A stretch of DNA of 64,000 bases from Nocardia arthritidis (GCF_011801145.1 NZ_CP046172.1:7998001-8062000), one strand, 5' to 3'. Shown: positions 16,283-25,584, numbered from the stretch's first letter. Translations and numbers: made by a program. Notes: a model not told the origin generated them from the letters alone.

Positions 16283-16774
16283 TCAGTGTGGTAGCAAACC
16301 TCGGGGAATCACCCTGATATACGGATTCTGATTATCCGCCGGGATCTTCGAATTCGGATCCTTGCAACCCACCGTCAGCTCGGTGTTGGGTGGCGCCGAA
16401 AACGTCCACAGGGTCATCCAATCGTGCCCGTAGATCTGCTGCGTCTTTTTTACGTCCGAGGAACGCAGATCCTCGTTGCGGCCCGCGCCGTCCAGCACCG
16501 AACAGCGCAAACCCGATGCCGCGGCGCCCCAAGCCGCGGGCACCTTGATATCGAGAACCGCATCGGCGGGCACCACCACCGTCTTGGTTTCGCCGATCGG
16601 GATGCGCACCCCACCACTCGGATCGTCGGTTTCGCTCGTCGGCGCGGCGGACGATTCGGAATTACTCGACGCCGCGGCCGGCGAACTCGATTCCGCATTC
16701 GAGGATTTATCGTCCGCACAGCCGGTTACGGCAAGCGAGATCAGTGCCACAACCGTCATCCAGATCAGTTTCAC
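16283..16774 (-). CDS. Putative secreted lipoprotein
   Basis: Predicted exported lipoprotein of 163 residues. The N-terminus MKLIWMTVVALISLAVTGC has a hydrophobic core and a lipobox VTGC, so the mature protein would be anchored on the outer face of the membrane. A Ser/Ala-rich linker (residues 20-50) follows, then a beta-rich domain with two later cysteines (LRCSVLDG, TVGCKDP) that may form a disulfide. The GTG start follows GAGAGGCGG. The family is not recognised. It has no obvious partner. Confidence 0.75.
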   Translation of the reverse strand: MKLIWMTVVALISLAVTGCADDKSSNAESSSPAAASSNSESSAAPTSETDDPSGGVRIPIGETKTVVVPADAVLDIKVPAAWGAAASGLRCSVLDGAGRNEDLRSSDVKKTQQIYGHDWMTLWTFSAPPNTELTVGCKDPNSKIPADNQNPYIRVIPRGLLPH

Positions 16775-17057
16775 GAGGTCCGCCTCTCGGCTCGGCGATC
16801 GAATGGAACAGAGCAGGTGTCGCGGTGCCGCACAGTACCTCAGTCAGAAATTCGGCAATTAAGTGGCAAATAAACGGAATCCGGACATCCGGCGATCTGG
16901 ACGCCGTCACACCGCGTCAACCCGCGCTTGAACGCTCAACGTGACGGCGCCGCCAATTCCGACGCAACATTCGAATTCGCCGCCGTGAATTCCCCGTCGC
17001 GCACACGGGACGGCGTTAGGCTTCGCACCGTCCCGTACCGGATGGAAGGCATCCGCC

Positions 17058-17600
17058 ATGGCCCTCGAATCGCTGATGGTGCCGCTCGGCACCCCGCTGC
17101 CCGAATTCTCGCTGCCCGATCTCGATGGCGCGCTACACACCGGCGCCGATTACGCGGACGGGCCCGGATTGCTGGTCGCATTCGTCTGCAACCACTGTCC
17201 GTACGTAAAACATATCGAGGCGGCGTTCGGCGAACTAGCGGGCGCCATGGAGGCGATGCCGGTGGTGGCGATCTGCACCAACGATGCCGCCGCCTACCCC
17301 GACGACGCGCCGCTGCAGCTGCGCGATCAGGCGATCCGCGCCGGTTGGACCTTCCCCTATTTGATCGATGAGACCCAGGACGTCGGCCGCGCGTTCCATG
17401 CGGCGTGCACCCCCGATTTCTTCCTCTACGACGCGAACCTCGAACTCGCCTACCGCGGCGCCTTCGACGAATCCACCCCGGGCAACGGCAAGCCGGTGAC
17501 CGGCGCCGATTTGCACGCGGCCGTCGAGGCGGTGCTGGCCGGTAAGCCGGTACCGGAACCGCACCGGCCCAGCATGGGCTGTTCGATCAAGTGGCGCTGA
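17058..17600 (+). CDS. Thioredoxin-like (redoxin) family protein
   Basis: Protein of 180 residues with the AhpC/TSA-type thioredoxin fold. LPEFSLPDLDGALH opens the domain and LLVAFVCNHCPYVKH carries the CxxC redox pair expected near the first helix; TPDFFLYDANLELAYRG holds the cis-proline strand. The C-terminus ends PSMGCSIKWR, a conserved tail with a third cysteine seen in this subfamily. It probably reduces disulfides or peroxides in the cytoplasm. Its stop overlaps, tail to tail by 14 bp, the convergent caspase-NTPase gene. Confidence 0.85.
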   Translation: MALESLMVPLGTPLPEFSLPDLDGALHTGADYADGPGLLVAFVCNHCPYVKHIEAAFGELAGAMEAMPVVAICTNDAAAYPDDAPLQLRDQAIRAGWTFPYLIDETQDVGRAFHAACTPDFFLYDANLELAYRGAFDESTPGNGKPVTGADLHAAVEAVLAGKPVPEPHRPSMGCSIKWR

Positions 17601-20600
17601 GCTTTTCGGTCCATTCGGCGACCTCCCGCGTCGCGGCGACGGTGACCGGATCCGCCGGACCGTAGGTGCGGTCCCAGATCTCGGGCAGCCGCGCGCCGAC
17701 TTCCAGTGCGGCGGAATAGTTTCCGTTCGCGGCATACAGGCGGGCGAGCGCGAGCTTCGTGGCGATCGTCGAGGGATGTTCGGTGCCGGAGACCTCATCG
17801 CGCACCGCGATCACCCGCCGGTACAACTCGATGGCCGAGGCGGCGTCACCGCAGGCCGCGGTCCACAGCGCCAGATTGTGCATGGCCCAGAGCGTGGTGT
17901 TGTGTGTCCGGCCGAGCCGAGTGCGGCACCGCGGCACCAGTCGCGTCATCATCCGCCGCGCACGGCGCGGATCGCCCGTTTCACCGATCCAGCGGGCATA
18001 GTGGTCGCGGGCATTCAGCACCTCGGGATGGCTGCGGCCGAATATTCGCTCCATAGCCGGCAATACGGCGGCGTAATGTTCGCGCGCACCGGCGCTGTCA
18101 CCGGTCTGACCGGTCCAGAAACCCAAACTCATTCGGGCGCGCAGGACTTCGCGTATGTCACCGGCCCGCTCCAGCCGCGGCAACAGCTCGATGAATATCG
18201 CGGCGGCGCGGGCGGGTTCGCTGGTTTGGCCGTACCAGTCGGCGAGTTGTGCTCGTGCGAGCAGTGTTTGCGGATGGTCGGGGCCGAGCGTCTGCGCACA
18301 GTAGTCGGCGAGGTCGGCGCACATCTCGCGGGCGCGGTGCGGTTCACCCGCGTAGCCGGTCCACCGGGCCAACCGTGAGCGGGCGGTGAGCACGGCGGAA
18401 TGGTCTAGTGGCAGTGCGTTTTCGAAAACGGAGAGCCAACTCTCCCACGCCATGCGATTGTCGACGGCGCGCCGTTGCGAATCGGCGGCATCCAGAAACG
18501 CTATGGCGCGCTGGTGGTCTCCGCATTCGATCAGGTGACGCGGGCCCGAATGCTGTGCGTAATCGGCGAATTCGTCGTCCCACGGGCGAGGTTCGATGAA
18601 ATGGGCGACCTTCGCCCTGCGTCGCGCCGCCCGATTCGACGAACGCACGCGACGCCACGGTGGTCGCGCGTACCCGTCTGCAGCGGGCACCACCTGGCTG
18701 ACGCCCTCCCGCCCCACAGCGGCCGCAACGGCACCATAGTCCCCAGTGGGCGCTGGGCGCTCCAGGACCGCGGCGCCTGCGGGCGCCCCAGCCCCAGTAC
18801 TCCTGCGTCCGAGAACACCGCTCCGTAGTGCGCCACGGACATCGAGCACATCGGACAACGCTCGTTGCGCCTGGAGTATCACGCCCGGTAGGCACGCGGA
18901 CACCACCCGCGCCAGCGGCTCGGTGAACGCGTGATGGGCCAACCCGACCAACTCCCCGTCCTGTCCGGGATGTCCCCTCGCCACCAGAACACCGAGATCG
19001 ACCACGACATCGCGTAAATGGGATAGGGAGACCGATTCTCCGAGCTGGGCCAGCGCCGCATGGATCAATCGCAATGGGGCGGTCGGGCCGACCCCCACTG
19101 CCGCGAGCAATGCGGCCAACTCAACAATCACCCATGTTGGTCGGCGTCGCGCAGCGGCCTCGAATCGCCGCGCCACCAGCGAATCCAGCCCATCCATCTC
19201 GGAATCGCTTCCATTCCAGTCGATTTCGGTGACAAGCCGGGCTATCAGCCATCCGCCGCCTAAGTCGTCGTGTAATCGACCGAGCATGGGGATGATTTCC
19301 CTCGGCATCGGAGCGCGGGTGCGAATCAGGTCACTCAGGATCTCGCCCCCCGAGGGCGGGGCCAATCGAAACCGCCTCGCGTGCGCCAGATCCGGATGTT
19401 CGGCGATCTCGGTGCCGGAACGTACCCCGACGATCACCCGCACCTGGCGCAACCGCTCGTCACCGGACAAGACGCCCACCGCTTCGATAACACTATTCCG
19501 GCATCCTTCGTCCGGTTGGTCGAGACCGTCGATCACCAGCCTGATCCGCCTTCCCGGCCGCTGCATTCGGTGCAACGGCCGCACGATATCGGTCTCGAAC
19601 GCGCTGAAGCGTTCCCGGTCGACCAGCTCGTCGAGCACCGCCTGCCGCGCATCGCGAAACTCCGCGCCGAACCTGGTCTCCAGCTGTTCCACCAGCTCGG
19701 CGTGCATCGTCTCGACCGTGCTGGAAACATCGAGAAACACTGCGGCCGTGACGAATTCGGCATTCACCCCGCTCAGTTCGGCGACCAGTCCCGGCCGGAT
19801 GAGCAGTGAGAGCAGCGTCGACTTGCCCGCACCCGCCGGGCCCGTCAGCACCTGTAGCCGATCGCCGGATTCGACCAGATCCGCCAGCGTATCCCGCACG
19901 GCGTCGGTCAGCGATACGGTGCGCACCAGATGATCGACCAAACCCGCTGCGGGCCTTCCGGTTACCGCATCGCGGGACCTGGCCCGGTTGGGAACCAGCC
20001 AGAGCCCGAGGTCGCCGCGAGCCACCTGGGTCCCGTTGAACGACAGGTGCCTCGGCGTCTGCGAGCTACAGGCCGCGTTCAGCTCCGGCGCCAGTTCGGC
20101 GCACAGCAGATTGGATCCGCTGCCCGGCAGCCCGGTTTCGAAGGTGCGCAGCATGGTTCGGGTGAAGCAGCCGTCGTACGCGTCGCCCCGATCGGAGGCC
20201 GCCAGCAATTCCATTCGGCCCGAACCCTGTTCGAGCAGTGGCACCCATTTACGGCCGGCGTCCAGCACGCCGGGGCCCGCCTCACACGCGTCTACGAGCA
20301 CGATCAGCCCGTCCAGCGAACCGGTGTTGGTCAGCTGCCTGGTGACCTCGTCCACCAGGTGCAGGCCGCTCTCGTAGTCGAGCGGAAGCTCGGAATCGTG
20401 TGCCAGCAGGAAGAAGTCGTCGCGTCCGGTGGTGAAGCCGTGCCCGATGAAGGCGATCAGCAGCGTCGCCGCGCACCGATCCGCTTGCTGGAAGGCGGCT
20501 TTGAGGCGGGTCTTCAATTCCGCGACCGTCGGGTCGAGCACCGGGCCGTCGCCGACCGGCCGCCAGCCGCCGAGCTCGGTCAGCGCCCGCAGCAGCGCCT

Positions 20601-20679
20601 CCGCCAGTTCGGCGGTGAAACCGAGCCTGCCGAAATTCGCGCATTCCGATCCGATAACCAGCGCCAACCTGTCGGCCAT
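17587..20679 (-). CDS. Caspase-like protease / P-loop NTPase / TPR protein (conflict-system candidate)
   Basis: Protein of 1030 residues in three parts. Residues 1-230 are a caspase-like (peptidase C14) domain: the catalytic histidine is in LLIAFIGHGF (H80) and the cysteine in LIVLVDACEAG (C132). Residues 250-600 are a STAND-type NTPase with Walker A GPAGAGKST (280-288) and Walker B RLVIDGLDQ (about 380-388). After an Arg/Ala-rich linker (about 670-720), residues 730-1020 form TPR-like repeats of about 42 residues (AQLADWYGQT, SLGFWTGQT, DHYARWIGET). Such proteins sense a trigger with the repeats and switch on the protease in bacterial immunity or cell-death. TAGTTT five bases before ATG 20679 suggests a leaderless mRNA. 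It is divergent from an alpha/beta hydrolase. Confidence 0.88.
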   Translation of the reverse strand: MADRLALVIGSECANFGRLGFTAELAEALLRALTELGGWRPVGDGPVLDPTVAELKTRLKAAFQQADRCAATLLIAFIGHGFTTGRDDFFLLAHDSELPLDYESGLHLVDEVTRQLTNTGSLDGLIVLVDACEAGPGVLDAGRKWVPLLEQGSGRMELLAASDRGDAYDGCFTRTMLRTFETGLPGSGSNLLCAELAPELNAACSSQTPRHLSFNGTQVARGDLGLWLVPNRARSRDAVTGRPAAGLVDHLVRTVSLTDAVRDTLADLVESGDRLQVLTGPAGAGKSTLLSLLIRPGLVAELSGVNAEFVTAAVFLDVSSTVETMHAELVEQLETRFGAEFRDARQAVLDELVDRERFSAFETDIVRPLHRMQRPGRRIRLVIDGLDQPDEGCRNSVIEAVGVLSGDERLRQVRVIVGVRSGTEIAEHPDLAHARRFRLAPPSGGEILSDLIRTRAPMPREIIPMLGRLHDDLGGGWLIARLVTEIDWNGSDSEMDGLDSLVARRFEAAARRRPTWVIVELAALLAAVGVGPTAPLRLIHAALAQLGESVSLSHLRDVVVDLGVLVARGHPGQDGELVGLAHHAFTEPLARVVSACLPGVILQAQRALSDVLDVRGALRSGVLGRRSTGAGAPAGAAVLERPAPTGDYGAVAAAVGREGVSQVVPAADGYARPPWRRVRSSNRAARRRAKVAHFIEPRPWDDEFADYAQHSGPRHLIECGDHQRAIAFLDAADSQRRAVDNRMAWESWLSVFENALPLDHSAVLTARSRLARWTGYAGEPHRAREMCADLADYCAQTLGPDHPQTLLARAQLADWYGQTSEPARAAAIFIELLPRLERAGDIREVLRARMSLGFWTGQTGDSAGAREHYAAVLPAMERIFGRSHPEVLNARDHYARWIGETGDPRRARRMMTRLVPRCRTRLGRTHNTTLWAMHNLALWTAACGDAASAIELYRRVIAVRDEVSGTEHPSTIATKLALARLYAANGNYSAALEVGARLPEIWDRTYGPADPVTVAATREVAEWTEKLSAT

Positions 20680-20684
20680 GAGTG

Positions 20685-20690
20685 AAACTA
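20685..20690 (-). promoter_or_regulatory. -10 box of the caspase-NTPase gene (probably leaderless)
   Basis: On the minus strand TAGTTT is followed after five bases by the ATG at 20679. It lies inside the 58-bp gap to the divergent hydrolase. Confidence 0.4.
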
Positions 20691-20737
20691 TCGGGGACGG
20701 TGGCGCGGGAAACAACCGTTTTGAGAAAGGTGGACCG

Positions 20738-21658
20738 GTGGCAACCATCGTGCTGGTGCACGGCATCGCCCAGGAGCAGGAATCCGCCGACACGCTGGAG
20801 GACAGGTGGCTGCCCGGGCTGGCGGGCGGGGTGCGTGCGCACGGCGCGCCCGAGCTGGCGGATCGGCTGTGGCGCAATAGATCTCCCGGTGATATCGAGG
20901 CGAGGATGGCCTTCTACGGCGATCGTTTCCTGGTGCGGGGCGCCCAGGGCGTCGGCATCGGCGACCTGGACGAGGAACAACTCGCGCTGATGGAACGGCT
21001 CGCCGAGCTCTGGTTGGCCAATGCCGCCGAGTACGCCGAGGACGCCCGCGATCGCGGCGCCGCGCGACGATATACCGCCCCACCGCCATCGAATGCGCAG
21101 GGTGCGGCGGCGCTATTGCGTCCCGCGCTCAACGGCTTGGTCCGGCTGCGCTGGTTCGCACCGTTCGGCATCGGGCTCGCGGAGAAATTCGTATGGCGGG
21201 CGCTGTCCCAGGTGAGCCGCTATTTCACCGACGAATCCCTGCGCGCGCACGCCCAGGATCAGGTGCTCGCGCACATCGGTCCGGAGACCAGGCTGGTGAT
21301 CGGTCACTCGCTGGGTTCGGTGGTGGCCTACGAGGCGCTGCACCGGACCGATCACCGGGTCGCGCTCTTGACGCTCGGCTCACCACTCGGCCTGCGCACG
21401 GTCGTATACGACCGGCTGCGACCGCAGCCGCCATCGGTACCGAAATCCGTTGTCGGCTGGCACAATCTGGTCGACCGCGACGATCTGGTCGCCGCCCATC
21501 TCGATCTGGCGCCCTACTTCCCGGCGCATTCCGGTGCCGGAATCGCCCCTGTTACACCGGAATCCGTCGACAACGGCGCGAAACCACATGACTCCACCCA
21601 CTATCTGACCAAGGCGGTCACCGGCGGCATCGTCGCGAGCGCGCTTCTCGCGGGGTAG
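20738..21658 (+). CDS. Alpha/beta hydrolase, lipase-like, divergent partner of the caspase-NTPase
   Basis: Hydrolase of 306 residues. It begins ATIVLVHGIAQEQ (oxyanion strand), and has the nucleophile elbow VIGHSLGSVVAYEAL (S191), an acidic site in NLVDRDDLVAAH and a late histidine in PHDSTHYLT. This resembles PGAP1-like esterases and lipases that act on lipids or are used as effectors. GTG 20738 is chosen because AAAGG precedes it; ATG 20678 in the same frame would overlap the start codon of the divergent gene. Only 58 bp separate the two starts, so shared control with the caspase-NTPase is likely. Confidence 0.85.
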   Translation: MATIVLVHGIAQEQESADTLEDRWLPGLAGGVRAHGAPELADRLWRNRSPGDIEARMAFYGDRFLVRGAQGVGIGDLDEEQLALMERLAELWLANAAEYAEDARDRGAARRYTAPPPSNAQGAAALLRPALNGLVRLRWFAPFGIGLAEKFVWRALSQVSRYFTDESLRAHAQDQVLAHIGPETRLVIGHSLGSVVAYEALHRTDHRVALLTLGSPLGLRTVVYDRLRPQPPSVPKSVVGWHNLVDRDDLVAAHLDLAPYFPAHSGAGIAPVTPESVDNGAKPHDSTHYLTKAVTGGIVASALLAG

Positions 21659-21663
21659 GCCGC

Positions 21664-22821
21664 TCACACCTCGGCCAACGCGCGCCGATCGGCACGCAGC
21701 ATCCGCACCGCGACGAGCAGTCCGAGAACTGTAAATGCCGCTCCGACAAGATATATCGAGCGCAGGCCCGGACCGTTCTCGATCACGCTCCCGCCGAGCC
21801 AACCCGCGCAGGCCGCGGCCACCTGGTATCCGGACGCGTTCACCGCGACCGCGAGGGTCGGCGCCCGGCCCGCCGCGGCGACCACCCTGGTCTGCATGCC
21901 GGGGATGATCGCGAAGGCCAATGCGCCGAGTACGAAAACCAATGCCGCGGTGAGCCATTGGGTCGCATCGGCCACCCAGAGCAGGACGAGCACCGCGATC
22001 AGCGCAGCCAGCAGGCCGATCAGCGACGGCAGCAGCGCGCGGTCGGCCAACCGGCCGCCGAGCCGATTGCCGACCACCGCGCCCGCGCCGTAAACCAGCA
22101 GCAGCACCGGAACAACGCCGGCGGCGAAACCGCCTACCCCGGTGAGCAGCGGAGTGATGTAGGTGAAAACCATTGCCACACCGATATTCCCCGCCGCGCT
22201 GAGCGCGATCGCCCACAGCACGGCGCGATCGGTGAACACCCGCAGCTCACGCCAACCGGATTCGCCTGACTCCATTGGCAATTCGGGCATGTACCGAAGG
22301 ACGAACAGCAACGCCGCCGCGATGCACAGCGCCACCGCGACGAAGGTCGACCGCCACCCGAACGCATGCCCGACGACCGTGCCCAGCGGGGTGCCGAGCA
22401 CGATGCCGAGGTTCATGCCCATGGCCACCTGCGCGACGGACGACGCCTCCCGGCCGGGTTCGGCGGTCGCCACCGCGGTGGCGACCGCGACCGCGAAGAA
22501 GGTCGCGATCACCAGTCCCGCGGCGAAGCGGCCGACCAGCAGCAGCGGATAGTTCGGCGCGACGGCCGAACCCAGATTCGCCAGCACCGCGAACAGCACC
22601 AGCCCGACCACCAAACGCTTTCGCGCCACCCGAGCGGTCAGCGGCGTGAGCACGGGCCCGCCGACGATCATGCCGATCGCGTACCCGCTCACCAACCCGC
22701 CCGCCGTGCCGACCTGCACCGATAGTCCGTCGGCGACCTCGGGCAGGATCCCGGCTATTACGAATTCCCCGGTGGTGAGCCCGAATACCACCATCATCAG
22801 CGCGAGCAACGCAGGGCGCAT
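21664..22821 (-). CDS. MFS exporter, DHA1 type
   Basis: Membrane transporter of 385 residues with 12 hydrophobic segments. Motifs are FGLTTGEFVIAGILPEVADG in helix 1, PVLTPLTARVARKRLVVGL between helices 2 and 3, and GMNLGIVLGTPLGTVVG in helix 5. This is the AraJ/chloramphenicol-efflux-like group. The ATG at 22821 is preferred over the GTG one codon upstream because GGAG sits five bases before it. The divergent MarR gene and the long palindrome between them point to drug-inducible expression. Confidence 0.9.
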   Translation of the reverse strand: MRPALLALMMVVFGLTTGEFVIAGILPEVADGLSVQVGTAGGLVSGYAIGMIVGGPVLTPLTARVARKRLVVGLVLFAVLANLGSAVAPNYPLLLVGRFAAGLVIATFFAVAVATAVATAEPGREASSVAQVAMGMNLGIVLGTPLGTVVGHAFGWRSTFVAVALCIAAALLFVLRYMPELPMESGESGWRELRVFTDRAVLWAIALSAAGNIGVAMVFTYITPLLTGVGGFAAGVVPVLLLVYGAGAVVGNRLGGRLADRALLPSLIGLLAALIAVLVLLWVADATQWLTAALVFVLGALAFAIIPGMQTRVVAAAGRAPTLAVAVNASGYQVAAACAGWLGGSVIENGPGLRSIYLVGAAFTVLGLLVAVRMLRADRRALAEV

Positions 22822-22834
22822 CACATCTCCATGT

Positions 22835-22865
22835 AGTTCTAACTCAAATGATGTGAGTTAGAACT
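22835..22865. promoter_or_regulatory. MarR operator between divergent MFS and MarR genes
   Basis: AGTTCTAACTCA-aatgatg-TGAGTTAGAACT is a perfect 12-bp inverted repeat with a 7-base spacer. It lies 13 bases before the MFS start and just before the regulator's -10 box, so one bound dimer could repress both genes. Confidence 0.85.
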
Positions 22866-22887
22866 ATCACAGTTCGAAGCATCCGGC

Positions 22888-22893
22888 TAGACT
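22888..22893 (+). promoter_or_regulatory. -10 box of a probable leaderless transcript (MarR gene)
   Basis: TAGACT is followed after seven bases by the GTG at 22901. Confidence 0.55.
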
Positions 22894-22900
22894 CGACCGT

Positions 22901-23335
22901 GTGACCAGGCAATCCGGACCCGCGGTGGACAGCGAACTCGATCGAGCCATCTGCAAACTGGCCCACCAGTTCACCCATAGCCTCGGCGGTCACGCCCGCC
23001 GCGTCGCCGACGAACTCGGCCTCACCGCCTCGCAAGTCATTGCCCTGCGCGAACTTTCGGAGCCGATCACGGCCAGGGAACTGGCCGCGCGCATGTTCTG
23101 TGAACCATCGAATGCCACTTTCGTCCTGGACCGCCTCGAGCAGCTGGATCTCATCCGCCGCGAACCCCACCCCACCGACCGCCGCGCCAAACAGATCGTC
23201 CTCACCGAGGCGGGTAGACAGCGCAGAACCGCGGCGGTGGAGCTGCTCGGCAGCCACTCCCCCTTGGCCGCGCTCTCGCCACAGGATCAGAAAACCCTGC
23301 GCGACCTGCTCCGCGCGGCAACCGGTGAATCCTGA
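22901..23335 (+). CDS. MarR family transcriptional regulator
   Basis: Repressor of 144 residues with the winged HTH of the MarR family: LTASQVIALRELSEPITARE, AARMFCEPSNATFVLDRLEQ (recognition helix) and the wing REPHPTDRRAKQIVLTEAG. C-terminal and N-terminal helices would form the dimer. GTG 22901 follows TAGACT by seven bases. It is divergent from an MFS exporter and the 12-bp palindrome between the two genes is the likely binding site, so it controls itself and the exporter. The inducer is unknown. Confidence 0.92.
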   Translation: MTRQSGPAVDSELDRAICKLAHQFTHSLGGHARRVADELGLTASQVIALRELSEPITARELAARMFCEPSNATFVLDRLEQLDLIRREPHPTDRRAKQIVLTEAGRQRRTAAVELLGSHSPLAALSPQDQKTLRDLLRAATGES

Positions 23336-23368
23336 AAAAGACTTCGCCGCAAGCGATTTCGTGCGGGG

Positions 23369-23974
23369 TCAGTCCTGCGGCAGATGCTCCCTCGCCGTCT
23401 CGTAGCCGCCCTCCCGAACCTTGTCGTCCGGGCCGTAGACCAGGTGCACGACACCGGTTTCGAATGGGGTGGCCGAGATCAGGCGCAGCGGCACCGCCTC
23501 GCCGACACCGAAGAGGCGGTCGCCCTCGTTCAGCGCGATGGGGTGCACCAGCAGGTGCAGTTCGTCGAGAAGGCCCGCGGCCAGCAGCTGCCGGACCACC
23601 GAAATCGAACCGCTCAACCCGATATCGCCGCCCGGCTCGTTCTTGAGCGCGGTCACCGCCTCGATCAGATCGCCCTTCAGCTGCTCGGAATTGCGCCAGC
23701 TGAATTGCAGGTCCTGGCTGGAGACGACGATCTTGCGGGCGTCGCCCAATTTCTTCGCCATACCCGCGTCGGCCTCGCCGGCCAGCTCACGCTCCGGCCA
23801 CGCGGCCGCGAAGCCCTCGTAGGTCTTGCGTCCGAAAAGCACGGTGTCGGCGGCGCCGAGCTGATCGTTGACCGCCGCGCCCATCTCGTCGTTGAAGTAG
23901 GGGAAATGCCAGTTCTGTGGGTCCTGAATCACGCCGTCGAGCGAGATGAACAGGCCTGCGGTGATCTTGCGCAT
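23369..23974 (-). CDS. Dihydrofolate reductase family protein (RibD C-terminal-like)
   Basis: Protein of 201 residues with the DHFR-like fold of RibD C-terminal domains. The N-terminus KITAGLFISLDGVIQDP, then DTVLFGRKTYEGFAAAWPE, GGDIGLSGSISVVRQLLAAGL and ELHLLVHPIALNEGDRLF are the usual motifs for NADPH-binding members. Most are uncharacterised reductases, not folate enzymes. ATG 23974 has AAGGAG seven bases upstream. It is encoded alone; the methyltransferase behind it has its own start and ribosome binding site. Confidence 0.88.
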   Translation of the reverse strand: MRKITAGLFISLDGVIQDPQNWHFPYFNDEMGAAVNDQLGAADTVLFGRKTYEGFAAAWPERELAGEADAGMAKKLGDARKIVVSSQDLQFSWRNSEQLKGDLIEAVTALKNEPGGDIGLSGSISVVRQLLAAGLLDELHLLVHPIALNEGDRLFGVGEAVPLRLISATPFETGVVHLVYGPDDKVREGGYETAREHLPQD

Positions 23975-24071
23975 CGAAAACTCCTTCGTGGTCACGCACT
24001 GTGTCAGCAGTTCTGACGACGCGCGGCCGAAAAAGTAATCGACGAGCGGACCACCGCAGGCGCACGCTCGG

Positions 24072-24794
24072 CTAGGCCCGTTTCGCGTACAGCACGAACA
24101 CCGGCAGCACCATCATGCCGTCGGCGTCGAGTTCGACGTCGAGACGGCCATTCGGCGCCATGGCCGCCACGGCCTCGGGCGGCAGCGGCGTCGCGATCAC
24201 CGCACCGCTGCGCAACTCCTCGATCGACCACTCCGGTGCGGCGAACGCCGCGCGCACCTCCTCCTCGGTGCTCGCAAAGGGCGAGTACGCCTCGCTGCCG
24301 GGCACCTTCGAGAAGGTGAACTGGATGAGCCGCCCGCCGGGCCGCAGCACCCGCGCCATCGCCGCTACGTATTTCCGCTGTTTATCCGGCTCCAAGCAGT
24401 GGTACAGCGAGCTGCTCACCACCGTGTCGAACCCGTTCTCGTAACCGTCGAGCTCGGTGGCGTCGGCGACGCCGAACGACACTGTCACATTCTGCTCGGC
24501 CGCCCGCCTGCGGGCGGCCTCGATCGCGGTCGGCGCGATATCCAGCCCGGTCACCCGGTAGCCGAGGCCGGCCAGGTACACCGAGGAATCGCCTGGGCCG
24601 CAACCGATGTCGAGCACCTCACCGGAGATGCGGCCCTGTTTCTCGGCTTCGAGCAGCTCCGGCTGAGGCCTGCCGATCTCCCACGGCATTCGCTCCAGCA
24701 CGACGCCTTCGACGATTGCACTCCTCTGGTAAGCGGTCTCGAAATCGAGTTTTGTCGGATCGAACCGCTGCGGCGCTGCATCATTTTCGGTCAT
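24072..24794 (-). CDS. Class I SAM-dependent methyltransferase
   Basis: Methyltransferase of 240 residues. The SAM-binding motif I is VLDIGCGPGDSSVYLAGLG, motif II GLDIAPTAIEAA and motif III FGVADATELDG, followed by VVSSSLYHCLEPDKQRKYV. The lead-in sequence PWEIGRPQPELLEAEKQG is shared in outline with the second methyltransferase in this window (49569-50219), so they are paralogues. ATG 24794 follows CGAGAGGCGAGG. Family members methylate small molecules such as thiols, halides or antibiotics. The substrate cannot be told. Confidence 0.9.
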   Translation of the reverse strand: MTENDAAPQRFDPTKLDFETAYQRSAIVEGVVLERMPWEIGRPQPELLEAEKQGRISGEVLDIGCGPGDSSVYLAGLGYRVTGLDIAPTAIEAARRRAAEQNVTVSFGVADATELDGYENGFDTVVSSSLYHCLEPDKQRKYVAAMARVLRPGGRLIQFTFSKVPGSEAYSPFASTEEEVRAAFAAPEWSIEELRSGAVIATPLPPEAVAAMAPNGRLDVELDADGMMVLPVFVLYAKRA

Positions 24795-24906
24795 CTGAAC
24801 CTCGCCTCTCGGGTCATGAATGGTTTTGCCCGGGCATGTCGACATAGGGCAGCCTACTCCTTAACTGGAGTACTTTGCTCCGGTTCTGCGGTTTGACCGG
24901 AACCCG

Positions 24907-25488
24907 CTACGGGCCGTCGTCGCCCACCACCGGATGCGCGGTCAGTTCGCAGGTGTCGATCCGCGCGGGAACCCGTACGCCATCGGTCGTATTCGGCGGT
25001 GTCACAAGCAATTCCGTGTAGAACGGACATTGGTTGCCCACATCGTCGGTCGCCCGGCCCTCCACCACCGCGTGCGCGCCGTGCGTGGCGTCCAGCGTCA
25101 CCGTGGCGATCTGGGCGCCCTGCGCCAAACCACCCAGGTAGCCGCGCTCGGTCCAGGTCGCGTGCAGCAGCGGCCCGCCGGCCCCGGAATCGACGCCAGG
25201 ATACCCGCGCAGTGTGCAGCGCTCGCCCGGGCGCACAACCGAAAACCCCAGTCGCACACCGCGATGCGTCGATCCGGGCGATATCTCCGACGCGGTGACC
25301 GCGACCTGCCCCGAGACACAGGGACGCACCGCCGCATCACCGCCCGGCACCGGCGTCGGGGTGACGCCCGCCGTACTTCCCGGCACGGAGCTCACCACCG
25401 TGACCGGGCTGTTCTCGGAATCCGGCGCACACCCCGCGCCCCAGGCCACGGCACACAACGCAAGCGGCAGCAGATATTTCGCGCCCAA
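24907..25488 (-). CDS. Putative secreted lipoprotein, DUF4232-like
   Basis: Exported lipoprotein of 193 residues. I choose the TTG at 25488 because AGGAGG precedes it directly; it gives LGAKYLLPLALCAVAWGAGC, a proper signal with lipobox WGAGC, while the longer frame to 25548 does not. After a Val/Ser/Pro linker comes a beta-rich domain with cysteines in VRPCVSGQ, ERCTLRGYPG, NQCPFY and DTCELT, typical of the DUF4232 family of actinobacterial cell-surface proteins. Its function is not known. It is the only gene with a TTG start in the window. Confidence 0.75.
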   Translation of the reverse strand: MGAKYLLPLALCAVAWGAGCAPDSENSPVTVVSSVPGSTAGVTPTPVPGGDAAVRPCVSGQVAVTASEISPGSTHRGVRLGFSVVRPGERCTLRGYPGVDSGAGGPLLHATWTERGYLGGLAQGAQIATVTLDATHGAHAVVEGRATDDVGNQCPFYTELLVTPPNTTDGVRVPARIDTCELTAHPVVGDDGP

Positions 25489-25584
25489 CGATCCTCCTGG
25501 TCGTTTCGAGCATCCGACTAAAGGATAGGAACCGCACGCCCGCGCCACTGCCTACCCTTGGGTCGGTTTCCGCCCACCCTGCGG

